Assembly (NCBI RefSeq): GCF_900048895.1
Contig: NZ_LT160640.1
Span: 932,814-996,813 of the forward strand
DNA: 64,000 nucleotides
DNA from: Neglectibacter timonensis
GTDB taxonomy: Bacteria > Bacillota > Clostridia > Oscillospirales > Acutalibacteraceae
Reading direction: 5' to 3'
Shown here: in pieces, positions 32,113 through 40,366 of the stretch
Layout of the letters: the number at the start of each line of letters is the position of its first letter
How positions within the stretch are numbered: position 1 is the stretch's first letter
Notes under the pieces: generated by a model
Seen by the model: only the letters and a program-made list of their open reading frames with translations
Databases searched by the model: none
Told to the model about the DNA's origin: nothing
Translations under genes and position numbers: made by a program

Positions 32113-32874
32113 TCAGCTCCGGGGCGTCGTCATGATGTTGTAGATTGCCTGAAAGATAGGGTAGAACTGCTGGGGCACTACGGCGTTGCCTAAGCATTTA
32201 AGTCTGTCCACCCTATGGGGAATCCCATCAGCCACTCCATAAGGGCGGGATTCGAGCGTCCACCATTCCCCTGCGTCAAATTTCGGCGCTCCTCCTCTGT
32301 GATTATTCCTGCATCCCGCAGCGCCTCCATCTGCCGGAAATTCCCCGTTCCTCCGCATAACGGCGCTCCTGTCGTTGGACGCGGCCACAACAGCGATCCT
32401 TTCCCCTGCAAAGAGCGCCCCGACTTCACTAGCCTTGAAAGTGTATGCCCTCGCGGCGTAACCCGCCTGTTCGAGATTCTCAAGTATTTCGTCAAGTACA
32501 ATTCGAACCAGTCCGGAAACATTCTCGCCAACGACCCAAGCAGGCCGGAGCTCCGAAACAACGCGGAGCATTTCAGGCCAGAGGTAACGGTCATCCTCCT
32601 TGCCTCTTCGCTTTCCGGCAACAGAAAAGGGCTGGCAGGGGAATCCCCCGGAAATAACGTCAACTGTCCGTATACCTGTCCGCTCATAAAAACTCTCCTT
32701 TGTCAGCGTCCTGATGTCCCGCCAGCGGGGAACCTCCGGCCAGTGCTTTTCCAGCACCTTTGTGGGGTAATCCGCCCATTCGCATTGGCCCACGGTCTTG
32801 AACCCGGCCATTTCCGCCGCCAGGTCCAGCCCTCCGATTCCGGAAAACAGGCTCAAATGGGTCAGTTCTCTCAT
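32113..32874 (-). CDS. C5 DNA cytosine methyltransferase
   Basis: A 253-residue enzyme from the ATG at 32874 (ATGA overlap with the XRE gene). Motif I LFSGIGGLDL at 9-18, motif IV GGFPCQPFS with catalytic C80, motif VI ENV at 117-119, and motifs IX-X RLKCLGNAVVPQQ at the end. Motif VIII is degenerate: AGERI takes the place of the usual QRxR. The target-recognition region is very short. It could protect phage DNA from host restriction. A second, well-initiated frame runs inside this gene (see 32190-32687). Confidence 0.85.
   Translation of the reverse strand: MRELTHLSLFSGIGGLDLAAEMAGFKTVGQCEWADYPTKVLEKHWPEVPRWRDIRTLTKESFYERTGIRTVDVISGGFPCQPFSVAGKRRGKEDDRYLWPEMLRVVSELRPAWVVGENVSGLVRIVLDEILENLEQAGYAARAYTFKASEVGALFAGERIAVVAASNDRSAVMRRNGEFPADGGAAGCRNNHRGGAPKFDAGEWWTLESRPYGVADGIPHRVDRLKCLGNAVVPQQFYPIFQAIYNIMTTPRS
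32190..32687 (-). CDS. Possible overlapping gene inside the methyltransferase gene
   Basis: A 165-codon frame fully inside the methyltransferase gene on the same strand, in another reading frame. Its ATG has AAGGAG 7 bases upstream, better than many real starts here. The product (begins MSGQVYGQLTLFPGDSPASP, contains SNPALMEWLMGFPIGWTDL near the end) resembles phage proteins I know as companions of cytosine methyltransferases, which may themselves have arisen by overprinting. Translation is not proven and databases contain artefacts of this kind. Confidence 0.4.
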   Translation of the reverse strand: MSGQVYGQLTLFPGDSPASPFLLPESEEARRMTVTSGLKCSALFRSSGLLGSLARMFPDWFELYLTKYLRISNRRVTPRGHTLSRLVKSGRSLQGKGSLLWPRPTTGAPLCGGTGNFRQMEALRDAGIITEEERRNLTQGNGGRSNPALMEWLMGFPIGWTDLNA

Positions 32875-33086
32875 GATTCCCTCAACCCCAACAAAACGTC
32901 CGCCGAAACCCCCAGCGCCCTGCAAAGCAGCCCCAGCCTGGCCGCAGTGGGCATGACACCCCGGGCGTATTCCTGTATCGTGGTATAGGGAATCTCTGTC
33001 CTCCGGGATAATTCCGCCAAGCTCATGGCGCTGCTGTTGATGGCCTCCGCCAGCCGGCTCTTTACTTCTTGCTCATATTCCATCAT
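32871..33086 (-). CDS. XRE-family transcriptional regulator
   Basis: A 71-residue helix-turn-helix protein (SLAELSRRTEIPYTTIQEYA, then LGLLCRALGVSADVLLG), the size of a bare DNA-binding domain. It is co-transcribed with and overlaps the methyltransferase gene, so it may control it. Confidence 0.75.
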   Translation of the reverse strand: MMEYEQEVKSRLAEAINSSAMSLAELSRRTEIPYTTIQEYARGVMPTAARLGLLCRALGVSADVLLGLRES

Positions 33087-33120
33087 AGCCGGTCCTCCCG
33101 CCGCACGTTTTCCCGCCGGC

Positions 33121-33243
33121 TCATACTCTCCACTTCCTCGCTAATTCTATCATCGCTCTTTCATAGGCCAGCGGGGAAATCCCCAATTCTATCAGCTTCT
33201 GTTTCTCCGCCTCGTATCTCTTCAAACGTTCTTCATAGCTCAC
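33121..33243 (-). CDS. Short conserved phage protein
   Basis: A 40-residue helical protein from a GTG start that overlaps the previous stop (GTGA). Sequence begins VSYEERLKRYEAEKQKLIEL and ends MIELARKWRV. The pattern recurs in clostridial prophages. Function unknown. Confidence 0.45.
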   Translation of the reverse strand: MSYEERLKRYEAEKQKLIELGISPLAYERAMIELARKWRV

Positions 33244-33569
33244 GGTCTTTTCCTCCCATCAAATAGTTGAACCAGTTCCCGGCAGTGAGGGCATCCGCTC
33301 TTTTCCGCCGCGGTGAGTCTGTGGCTCATGGTATTTCGTATTCGGATGTTTTCCTGATATATTTCGTGAAACCGTTGTTCTTGCCGGAAATCATCCACCA
33401 GCAGTTTTTTCTCGCGCCTTGCCTGTTCCCGGCCGATGATCCTGTTTCTGAATTCCCAATGCAGAATCCGCAGGGAGAGGAACAAGAGCTGTTCCGGCTG
33501 GCTGTATCCCTCCGGCAGCCCGCAGCCCGTCATGGCCAGGCGTTCTATTTCTTCTATCCTGTGTCTCAT
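33240..33569 (-). CDS. Hypothetical phage protein
   Basis: A 109-residue helical protein with one CPHC pair near its C-terminus. No family recognised. It lies just downstream of the candidate origin and is coupled by GTGA to the 40-residue gene. Confidence 0.45.
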   Translation of the reverse strand: MRHRIEEIERLAMTGCGLPEGYSQPEQLLFLSLRILHWEFRNRIIGREQARREKKLLVDDFRQEQRFHEIYQENIRIRNTMSHRLTAAEKSGCPHCRELVQLFDGRKRP

Positions 33570-33581
33570 CTTTCCTCCTGT

Positions 33582-33849
33582 GCGGAACCTGCGGAACGCC
33601 GCGGTACAGCTGTTCCGCGCAAAATATTCAGCGTTTCTGCGGGTTTGAGGCCTCCCGCGGAACTGCGGAACAGATTTACACGATTTCTCCTATAGGGAAA
33701 ACTTTTTATTTTATGGGGAAATTTAAAAATATTTTATCTCTATAAGATGGTATGTTTTTCTGTTCCGCGTGTTCCGCAGTTCCGCAGGCCCAGTATTTAT
33801 GCGGGTTTGCGGGATTTTCTTCGTTCCGCGGAGGATCCGCGTGTTCCGC
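33582..33849. other. Iteron cluster with AT-rich core: candidate phage replication origin
   Basis: Ten copies of the heptamer GTTCCGC / GCGGAAC lie in 268 non-coding bases. Left block: GCGGAAC at 33582, 33591, 33657 and 33665, GTTCCGC at 33612. Right block: GTTCCGC at 33762, 33771, 33779, 33823 and 33843. The blocks are largely inverted to each other and enclose an AT-rich core at about 33672-33760. The DUF927 helicase gene ends at its right edge. Layout as in iteron origins; binding protein unknown. Confidence 0.6.
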
Positions 33850-33850
33850 A

Positions 33851-35668
33851 TCAAAACAAGTCGTCATCGGCGGTGATTTCCCCCGTGTCCACCCGCAGGC
33901 AGACGCATTCGGTGCGCACCCCGTTGATCCGCCGGGAACAGGTCATGGCCCGGCCCCGGGTCTCGATGAGGTTTTCCTCCTTCAGATAGGACAGCAGCGC
34001 CGCCGGGGAGAAGCCGGCTTCCTCCGCCACTTGATTGAAAACTTTGCGGATGATGCACACCTGCGCCCCGCTGATGACGCCGTACACGTCGCCCTGCTCG
34101 TTGTCCTGGCGCAGCCGGTTGGCGTTCTGGGCCGCCCAATCGCAGAAATACTCGTATCCCCGCCGCCCGCTGGATACCGCCGCCCTGCTGGCCAGGAATC
34201 CGGAGATTTCCTGCACCGTGACGGCGTTCCCGTCTTGAAAGAGCCAATCGGTTGCCAGCTCGTCCGCCGTCAGGATCACCGCGGCAGCCATTGCCTGCTT
34301 TTCCGTGGTGTCGTTTTCGGAAAGCACCCGGAAATGCTTCTTGTACAGCTCTGCCGCCAGTTGGGCATTGTCCTCCTGATAGAGCTTTTCCACGAACTCC
34401 CGTCCCGCAAAACCGTAGTTCTTGCGAAGCACTCCGGCTGTAGCATGCCCGTCCTCAATGATCCTGTGGGCGGTCCGGCATTCTATCTCGATGACCCGGT
34501 TCACCGCTCCCGCGCCGCTGGAAGCCCCCGTGATGGGCGTCTCTCCGCTGGTGAGGATACAGTTCTGCCAGGTGGGCGTCTGGTCCACGCCGCCGTTCTT
34601 GTTGCCCCGGGTGCGTCCCACGCCTTCCGCCAGGGCATATACATCAAAATTGAGCTTTCCACGTCCATCCCTTGCAAGCTGCAGTTCGTCCACGATCAGC
34701 GGCAGGTGGTTCAAAAACGCCGCCAGCTTTTCCCGGCCCACCACCGTGCTGTTAAAGGTCTGGATGTACCGCCCCATCTCCGGGTTCCCCCAGACGGAGG
34801 CCGCCAGCATCAAGGCCACGGTCTTTCCCGTGCCGGATTCCCCGCCCCAGAGATGCACAAAAAAGGGCAGGGACCCGCAGGGCTTCACCAGCACGGACGC
34901 GAAGGAGGCCGCTAAAACGATCCGGGCCATCACGTTCCCCTGCCGGAGGGAAAGCGCCAGCTCCAGCCATTCCCGGCGTTTTCCAGCGCTCCGGATGCTC
35001 TCGAAGATGTGCCGGAAATTGGCGTCACCGTCGAAGATCAGGCCGTCCACATAGGGAGAAAAGCCCTCGCTTTCGATATATCCCAGCCGGGAGACGCTTT
35101 TGCGCTCCGGGATCAGGTCATAGTTCAGGTTTTCCAGGTCGGATATGTAATGCACCAGGGCCCGGCTGTTCTCACTGGTGACGGCAATGCCCATGTTGGC
35201 CAGCTCCAGAATGCTGTTGTTGGAAGCCAGCAGCTTCTTGTCCGCCACCACCTCCCGCCAGCGCCGGTCCCCCTTGCAGAAGGCCAGCTTCAGCTTCTCC
35301 ACGCCGGTGTCGATGTTCACCAGCCGCTCCACCGGCAGGATGGGATGGGGGCAGGCAATCTCCTCCCCGAATTTTCCCCGGCGGGACACCCCGAAATCGT
35401 CCGCCTGCCATTCCCCCGCGTCCAGCTCCAGCTTTTGGCCGGTGAACTCCGTCACCTGGTCCACATACACCATGCGCTCGTTCTGTTTTTTCGATTCCAG
35501 ATAGGTCTTGAGCATCCGCTTGAACCCGCTGGCGCCGATGCCCACCTGCTTTGCATATTCCGCCAGTTGATTGGTGGCCACCTCCCGCTCAAAGGGGTTT
35601 GAAATGGACAGTACCGCCTCATAAGGCTCCGGGGTGGAAAAGTCCTCTTTCTGATAGTCAAATTCCAA
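33851..35668 (-). CDS. DUF927-type replication helicase
   Basis: A 605-residue protein. The TTG at 35668 with GGAGGTG 5 bases upstream is preferred to a longer frame that overlaps the preceding gene. Walker A WGGESGTGKT and Walker B LPLIVDELQL are in the second half, with GVGRTRGNKN following. DUF927 proteins are plasmid and phage replicative helicases, often next to a CHC2 primase-like gene as here. The C-terminal 100 residues resemble a winged-helix region (IRKVFNQVAEEAGFSPAALL) that may bind the nearby repeats. Confidence 0.75.
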   Translation of the reverse strand: MEFDYQKEDFSTPEPYEAVLSISNPFEREVATNQLAEYAKQVGIGASGFKRMLKTYLESKKQNERMVYVDQVTEFTGQKLELDAGEWQADDFGVSRRGKFGEEIACPHPILPVERLVNIDTGVEKLKLAFCKGDRRWREVVADKKLLASNNSILELANMGIAVTSENSRALVHYISDLENLNYDLIPERKSVSRLGYIESEGFSPYVDGLIFDGDANFRHIFESIRSAGKRREWLELALSLRQGNVMARIVLAASFASVLVKPCGSLPFFVHLWGGESGTGKTVALMLAASVWGNPEMGRYIQTFNSTVVGREKLAAFLNHLPLIVDELQLARDGRGKLNFDVYALAEGVGRTRGNKNGGVDQTPTWQNCILTSGETPITGASSGAGAVNRVIEIECRTAHRIIEDGHATAGVLRKNYGFAGREFVEKLYQEDNAQLAAELYKKHFRVLSENDTTEKQAMAAAVILTADELATDWLFQDGNAVTVQEISGFLASRAAVSSGRRGYEYFCDWAAQNANRLRQDNEQGDVYGVISGAQVCIIRKVFNQVAEEAGFSPAALLSYLKEENLIETRGRAMTCSRRINGVRTECVCLRVDTGEITADDDLF

Positions 35669-35672
35669 GTTT

Positions 35673-36170
35673 TCACCTCCAGGGATTTTCCCGGAACCAG
35701 TGCTCCAGTTCGTCCAGCCGCCCCAGGAGCTCCCCGGCACGGCCCCCGCGGGGGAGCATAAACAGCTCCTGCCGCAGGTCGATAAATTCCCGCTGGCGCT
35801 CCAGATAGGCGCTTTCAAAGGCCTGCTCCCGCTGCCTGCGGCGATAGGCGGCGTGCTGCCGGGCTCTGGCCTCCAGCCGCCGGGCGGGCCCGGCAGCCAG
35901 CCCCAAAGAAAAATCCCCGTTGAGCTTCAGGGCGGCCTCCCGGGGGCTGATGGAAAACAGCCTGCTCACAAAGTCGATGACGCTGCCGCCCTGATCGCAC
36001 ACATAGCACCACCAGCCCCGGCCATTATGGTAGAGCTGCAGGCTGGGGTGGCTGTCCTCATGGAATGGGCAGCGGATTTTGCGCTGCCTGTCCGGCTCAA
36101 ACCCGTACCGCCGTGCCGCCTCCTCCATGGATACCAGCCGCCTCACTTCCCCGAATAGGTCCATGCTCAT
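35673..36170 (-). CDS. CHC2 zinc-finger primase-like protein
   Basis: A 165-residue protein with the DnaG N-terminal zinc finger (CPFHEDSHPSLQLY, then GWWCYVCDQGGSVIDFV). No TOPRIM domain is present; the remainder is charged helix. It may load or regulate the neighbouring helicase. ATGA overlap with the ERCC4 nuclease gene. Confidence 0.75.
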   Translation of the reverse strand: MSMDLFGEVRRLVSMEEAARRYGFEPDRQRKIRCPFHEDSHPSLQLYHNGRGWWCYVCDQGGSVIDFVSRLFSISPREAALKLNGDFSLGLAAGPARRLEARARQHAAYRRRQREQAFESAYLERQREFIDLRQELFMLPRGGRAGELLGRLDELEHWFRENPWR

Positions 36171-36709
36171 CCCTCCAGTTTGTTCTTCAGCCAGTAATAC
36201 AGGATTCCATATAGGATGCGCCCGGTCTCAGCCGGACGGCAGAATTGCACTGTAACGTTGTATCTAGCTTGCCAGGAAAGCAGGCTGCCGTAAAGGGATT
36301 TCGGGTTGAGTCTGCTTTGATAGTTGTGGGAGAATACATCTTCCCAAGAAGCGTTCTCGATAAGCAGGAATACCTTGATGCCGTTTGCCTTGGCCCGGAT
36401 GAATTCCCGTTCGAACCTCTCCCTGCCCACAGTGAAATTCCCCGCGATTTCGTCCAGATTTGCCTTCCGTTCAATCACGATTTCATCCTGCAGGGAAGTT
36501 ATCCCCGGGACGCCGCCGCACCCCGGGAAAGCATTCATAGGGACAAAGGCCGTGTAATCTCCTTGATCCAGCTTGCCTCTCTCCACAGGACATTTTAGGG
36601 ATTCCAGGGATTTTTTCACATGGTCCCACACCTGCTCCCTGGTATCGGCCAGTATTCCCATTTGTTTGAGAATGGCTGCCGCCTCTTTTTCAGTAAAACG
36701 CCGCTTCAT
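36167..36709 (-). CDS. ERCC4-type nuclease
   Basis: A 180-residue nuclease. ILADTREQ at residues 19-26, then LDQGDYTAFV, then the core EIVIERKANLDEIAG give the ERCC4/Mus81 active site (GD-ERKxxxD). There is no C-terminal HhH2, so specificity probably comes from partners. In phages it resolves branched DNA in replication or recombination. Confidence 0.75.
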   Translation of the reverse strand: MKRRFTEKEAAAILKQMGILADTREQVWDHVKKSLESLKCPVERGKLDQGDYTAFVPMNAFPGCGGVPGITSLQDEIVIERKANLDEIAGNFTVGRERFEREFIRAKANGIKVFLLIENASWEDVFSHNYQSRLNPKSLYGSLLSWQARYNVTVQFCRPAETGRILYGILYYWLKNKLEG

Positions 36710-36713
36710 GGCG

Positions 36714-37154
36714 TCAGAAAGGGAGGTCTTCTTCCGTCAGCTCCTCAAAGCTTCCAGAAACTGAATGGATTTTCTGGCGTTCCGGAAGGTCTCCCTCCCA
36801 GGGGGGAAGCTTGTCCTGCTTTTCTGGAGAAAGAAAATACTGCACCTTCAGGTAACCGTCTTTGTCTTCTCTTAGTTTTGCTCCGCCGACAGCTCCAATC
36901 CAAGAAAGCGTCTCATAGTTTCCTTCCTCAATCCCAAAACTGTCGAAAAGGTCCGTCAGGTTGCGGTTGAAATATTCATTCTTGACGATGTAGTGATTGA
37001 TCCTGATATCCGACCCGTTGGGCTGGATCGCCACCACCAGCATAGGGTTTCCCGCCTGGCTTTCTTTTTCCTCCACACCCACAATGGATACCCGGTAATC
37101 TCCGGGTTCCGTGCGTTTCCGTTCTTCTCTTCTGTACCCGTCAAAAATGCTCAT
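36714..37154 (-). CDS. Single-strand-binding-like DUF669 protein
   Basis: A 146-residue protein with the DUF669 beginning (GDYRVSIVGVEEKESQAGNP) and OB-type beta strands. The last residues are acidic with a hydrophobic end (ELTEEDLPF), the kind of tip used by SSB proteins to recruit partners. It sits with the Sak4-like ATPase, as DUF669 proteins often do. Confidence 0.7.
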   Translation of the reverse strand: MSIFDGYRREERKRTEPGDYRVSIVGVEEKESQAGNPMLVVAIQPNGSDIRINHYIVKNEYFNRNLTDLFDSFGIEEGNYETLSWIGAVGGAKLREDKDGYLKVQYFLSPEKQDKLPPWEGDLPERQKIHSVSGSFEELTEEDLPF

Positions 37155-37747
37155 TTCTGTTCCTCCTTGGTTTCGTCTAAATAGGTGGCCTGCATATCCG
37201 CCAGATGAGTCAGCAGGGCCAGGGGGTACTCTCCGTAAGCTCCGGTCAAAGCATAGCTCCCGCCTTTTACCGCTTCGTCGAATCCGCCCATATGCCAGCG
37301 GATCGCCATCGCTTCTTCCCGTGACAGCCTCATAAACCCGCTGATGATATATACGCTCTTTTCACCATGGCCATAGGGGAGCTGGTCGTTCACCACATAA
37401 AACGGGTACTTCTCCCATTGCCCCTGCCCGTTTTTACGGTTTCGCATCTCAACGGCATAGAAGTCGGCCTTGCAAATGTCGTGCAGGAGCCCGCAGACGG
37501 CCATCGTCTCCACAGACGGTCCTTTCAAAGCTGCTTTCCCCTGGGATTCCAATCCGCAAAGCGCCCGCAGCCGCTCAAAAACATGGATGCTGTGCTCCGC
37601 CAGCCCTCCCTCATATGCCCCGTGATACCGTGTGCTGGCCGGGGCGGTGAAAAAGTCTGTCTTTTCCAGCCAGGCCAGCAATTTGTCCGCTCCCTCGCGG
37701 TGGATCTCTTTTCGATAGATCTCAATGAATTCCTCTTTTTTGGTCAT
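37151..37747 (-). CDS. HD-domain hydrolase
   Basis: A 198-residue protein from the ATG at 37747. HD-superfamily metal motifs are visible: AEHSIHVFER, then GLLHDICKADF, with a later THLADMQATYL. Phage HD proteins of this type are predicted nucleotide or nucleic-acid phosphohydrolases; the substrate is unknown. Confidence 0.7.
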   Translation of the reverse strand: MTKKEEFIEIYRKEIHREGADKLLAWLEKTDFFTAPASTRYHGAYEGGLAEHSIHVFERLRALCGLESQGKAALKGPSVETMAVCGLLHDICKADFYAVEMRNRKNGQGQWEKYPFYVVNDQLPYGHGEKSVYIISGFMRLSREEAMAIRWHMGGFDEAVKGGSYALTGAYGEYPLALLTHLADMQATYLDETKEEQK

Positions 37748-38349
37748 AACGCTTCCCACTTTTCACAATAAAGTTTGTCCAGCCCGGTGTCTTCCAAATA
37801 CCGGATAAAATCCCGGATGATTCTCTCGATGGGAACCGTTTCCCCGGGAGTATAGGATTCCACGCATACGTCTTTGCCTGTGTACACTACATAATCAAAA
37901 CGTTTGGCTTCCGGTACACAGGCGAAATACATGGGGTGTTGGGGACTATCCAAATATTTTCCGACCTGATAACCCCGGCTGAATTTGATGTCAAAAATAA
38001 TTCCCGCCTGCAGCCCGTCCAACCTGCCGTAGAGCAAAAACGGGATCCCGTCCACCAGGATATCCCGATAGGCCGGCACCTGGAATTGACACCCGCGCAC
38101 TCTATTTCCAATGCCGCGAATACCTTCTTCCCATTCGTGACCTTGGGGCAGTTCAGCCCCCGCACAGAATTCCGTTACCATGTTCTCAAATTTGATCCCG
38201 TCCAGCATGGCCTGGTTCGGCCTGGTTTTTTCCCGGCGCAGCGTCCGCAGGAATTCCCTGTGAGCGCTTTCCGGGTCAAAGGCTTTGAATTGCCACTGCC
38301 ATGCAGACAACAAGGATTGTGTCATGAGCAGCCTAGGCTTCTTCGACAT
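37744..38349 (-). CDS. PD-(D/E)XK nuclease (RecB/Cas4-like)
   Basis: A 201-residue protein. The active-site pattern GRLDGLQAGIIFDIKFSRG (D and D-x-K) is followed by the typical QHPMYFACV helix with its conserved Q. The family includes phage exonucleases that cooperate with single-strand annealing or Sak4 proteins. It overlaps the Sak4-like gene by 17 bases. Confidence 0.75.
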   Translation of the reverse strand: MSKKPRLLMTQSLLSAWQWQFKAFDPESAHREFLRTLRREKTRPNQAMLDGIKFENMVTEFCAGAELPQGHEWEEGIRGIGNRVRGCQFQVPAYRDILVDGIPFLLYGRLDGLQAGIIFDIKFSRGYQVGKYLDSPQHPMYFACVPEAKRFDYVVYTGKDVCVESYTPGETVPIERIIRDFIRYLEDTGLDKLYCEKWEAL

Positions 38350-39280
38350 ACGCTTTCGCCGCCTTATCCCATTTCAAGCCCAGATCCTTTGTCCTGGCTG
38401 ACAGCATAGCCCGGGCTTCCCGTTCGCTGGAAAGGGCATGCTCCAACTTTTTTAATCCCTCCGCGGCCGCTCCGGCGCTTCCGGCGTCTTCAACCCCGGC
38501 GACGATCTGTTTTACCTGTTCCATGGCAGCCTCGTATTTTGCCTGGTTCTCTGCTCCTTCCGACGCTTCCCGGACAATGTTTTCACGCGCTTTTTGGAAA
38601 AGATGTGTAATCAGGTCGTTGGGCGTGGATTCCGTCAGTTCCGGGACCTCGACCAGGCCGCTGATCCCATAGCATCCTTTCGCAAAATACTGCTCTGTCG
38701 GCGTAAATCCCAGGTAGCGCTTGTTCCCTGTGATCATCATGTAGCATCCCAGGTCGCAGGGCTGCCAAACAATGTTCCGGGCCGAACCCTCGCACATCAA
38801 CCGGTATTTGGTGACATCCCCGTCCTTTTCCTCCACTGTATGAAAAATGTAGATCACATTCTTTTTCATGACCGTCCGCAATACGTTGGTGAATCTCACA
38901 AACTCTGCTTTTACCGCTCCAAATCCTTTCTGGGAGATGGCGTTGCTGCTTTTTTGCTTATTCACAGTGGAGTTGTCCCGGATAGCCCAGTCTTGCAAGT
39001 AAGTAATGAAGGCTCCTCCTGTGTCGATCACGATAGTTTTGGCGTCCTTCACCAACTGGGAGGTCTCAATATCGTCTCGGATTTCCTCATAGGTCTTTCC
39101 CATGATAGTCGGCTTACGGTGCCTTGCTTTGACACGGCTCACACCTTCGTCAAAATCCACCAGCACCGGATCCGGCGCTGACAGCGCCAGCGTTGTCTTG
39201 CCAATACCAGGCGATCCGCTGATAATCATGGAAAAATTTTTGCCTTGAAAATCCATTTCATTGGGCATATATACCGCCAT
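38333..39280 (-). CDS. Sak4-like RecA-fold ATPase
   Basis: A 315-residue protein with Walker A SGSPGIGKTT near residue 22 and Walker B-type KTIVIDTGGAF. The short RecA core without N-terminal domain is the Sak4 type of phage recombinase. The C-terminal 90 residues are a helical tail. It forms a recombination module with the nuclease and SSB-like genes downstream. Confidence 0.75.
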   Translation of the reverse strand: MAVYMPNEMDFQGKNFSMIISGSPGIGKTTLALSAPDPVLVDFDEGVSRVKARHRKPTIMGKTYEEIRDDIETSQLVKDAKTIVIDTGGAFITYLQDWAIRDNSTVNKQKSSNAISQKGFGAVKAEFVRFTNVLRTVMKKNVIYIFHTVEEKDGDVTKYRLMCEGSARNIVWQPCDLGCYMMITGNKRYLGFTPTEQYFAKGCYGISGLVEVPELTESTPNDLITHLFQKARENIVREASEGAENQAKYEAAMEQVKQIVAGVEDAGSAGAAAEGLKKLEHALSSEREARAMLSARTKDLGLKWDKAAKAYVEEA

Positions 39281-39291
39281 TATTAATCCTC

Positions 39292-39711
39292 CTATGCCGC
39301 CCCGTCCCGGCTCTCTATGTAGTCCGCAAACTCGCTCTTGCTGCTGTGAATGTACTCCGACACAATTCCGGATTTCTCGTTCTGCTTCTGGGGGAACGGC
39401 GTCTCATACTCATGGCAAAAGGCCTCCATAGCGATCCGCCCCTGCTCCTCCGGCGGCAGGTTCTGAAACCAGAATTCCAGCGCAAACCGCCGCTGCTCCT
39501 CCCTGCTCCGGTTGATAAAGCTCCAGTACCGGCCCCGGCAGGCCTCCCGGTAGTACTCCGTCCGGCATTCCAGGCACAGCAGCTGCCCGTCCACTTCCTT
39601 CAGCCCCCGGTGCCACCCGCAACGCTCACACCTTGCCCCTTCCTCCGGCAGCTCCGGCGCCTCCGGATAGCTCCCCGCTCCCAGTCCCCGGGTCTCTATC
39701 GTGTTCACCAT
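39292..39711 (-). CDS. Zinc-ribbon protein, unknown function
   Basis: A 139-residue protein with CERC and CLEC pairs in the first half (residues about 28-52), then a helical part. A short gene of this kind often precedes the phage recombination genes. No further assignment. Confidence 0.45.
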   Translation of the reverse strand: MVNTIETRGLGAGSYPEAPELPEEGARCERCGWHRGLKEVDGQLLCLECRTEYYREACRGRYWSFINRSREEQRRFALEFWFQNLPPEEQGRIAMEAFCHEYETPFPQKQNEKSGIVSEYIHSSKSEFADYIESRDGAA

Positions 39712-39762
39712 TTGACAAACACTTCCTTTCTCATATTACTCTCTGGGCAGGGTGAAAGAATC

Positions 39763-39912
39763 TTAAGTAACCCGGCCCAGTATATAGTTGAGCCCGTTTT
39801 CTTTCTCTACCACGCGGAATACAATCCACTTTCCTGTTTTGAGCTTTTCTACCAATTCGGATATTTCCATGGTTTCATAAACCTCTTTTACTTCTCGTAA
39901 GATTGCTTTCAT
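39763..39912 (-). CDS. Short conserved phage protein
   Basis: A 49-residue protein (starts MKAILREVKEVYETMEISEL, ends NYILGRVT) with AGAGG 10 bases before ATG. It has a helix then beta strands (GKWIVFRVVEKENG). Likely an early phage gene; role unknown. Confidence 0.45.
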   Translation of the reverse strand: MKAILREVKEVYETMEISELVEKLKTGKWIVFRVVEKENGLNYILGRVT

Positions 39913-39998
39913 TGACTTTTTTCCTCTTTTCTGCTATATTCTATTTAGGTTATTTTTTGTGCGCCGCTTTTCCGATGCCAGTCGGAGAGCGGCTTTTC

Positions 39999-40154
39999 TT
40001 ATTGCTCCGGGTTGTGCAGATAGTCCACCGCCCCCTCCCGCCTTTTCGGCTCCGGCAGCGCCCTGCGCTCCCTCTTGCGGGGCCTGTCCATCAGGTACCC
40101 CATCGCTCCCAGCACCAGGCTGGTCAGGCCCAGCGTTCCTAATATGTAAATCAT
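39999..40154 (-). CDS. Small single-pass membrane protein
   Basis: A 51-residue protein: hydrophobic residues 2-20 (IYILGTLGLTSLVLGAMGYL) followed by a basic cytoplasmic tail rich in Arg and Pro. It overlaps the upstream HTH gene by ATGA. Possible membrane effector, for example superinfection exclusion, but no evidence beyond topology. Confidence 0.5.
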   Translation of the reverse strand: MIYILGTLGLTSLVLGAMGYLMDRPRKRERRALPEPKRREGAVDYLHNPEQ

Positions 40155-40366
40155 GATAGGTCCCCTCCCAGTTCTCTATCCGCTGCTTTTTCCAGGAACA
40201 GCTGCTGCTCCAACGAATCGATGTCCACCAGTTTTTTTCTTCCCACCTGGAAATAAGGCAGAACTCCCGTCAATACGCTTTTCCGTATCAGGTCGTATGT
40301 AACCGCCGTTTTCGGATCCTGCTTTTTCAGTTCAAACGCCGCGTGCTTCATATCTCGTAACCGCAT
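40151..40366 (-). CDS. Excisionase-like / MerR-type DNA-binding protein
   Basis: A 71-residue protein with TYDLIRKSVLTGVLPYFQVG followed by RKKLVDIDSLEQQL, the winged-helix pattern of excisionase-like proteins. It is the first gene of the leftward early operon, the usual place for an excision or early control protein. Confidence 0.55.
   Translation of the reverse strand: MRLRDMKHAAFELKKQDPKTAVTYDLIRKSVLTGVLPYFQVGRKKLVDIDSLEQQLFLEKAADRELGGDLS

Noticed and set aside
33083-33124. 13-codon frame between the XRE gene and the 40-residue gene
   Set aside because: Too short to support, though it overlaps both neighbours at ATGA-type junctions.
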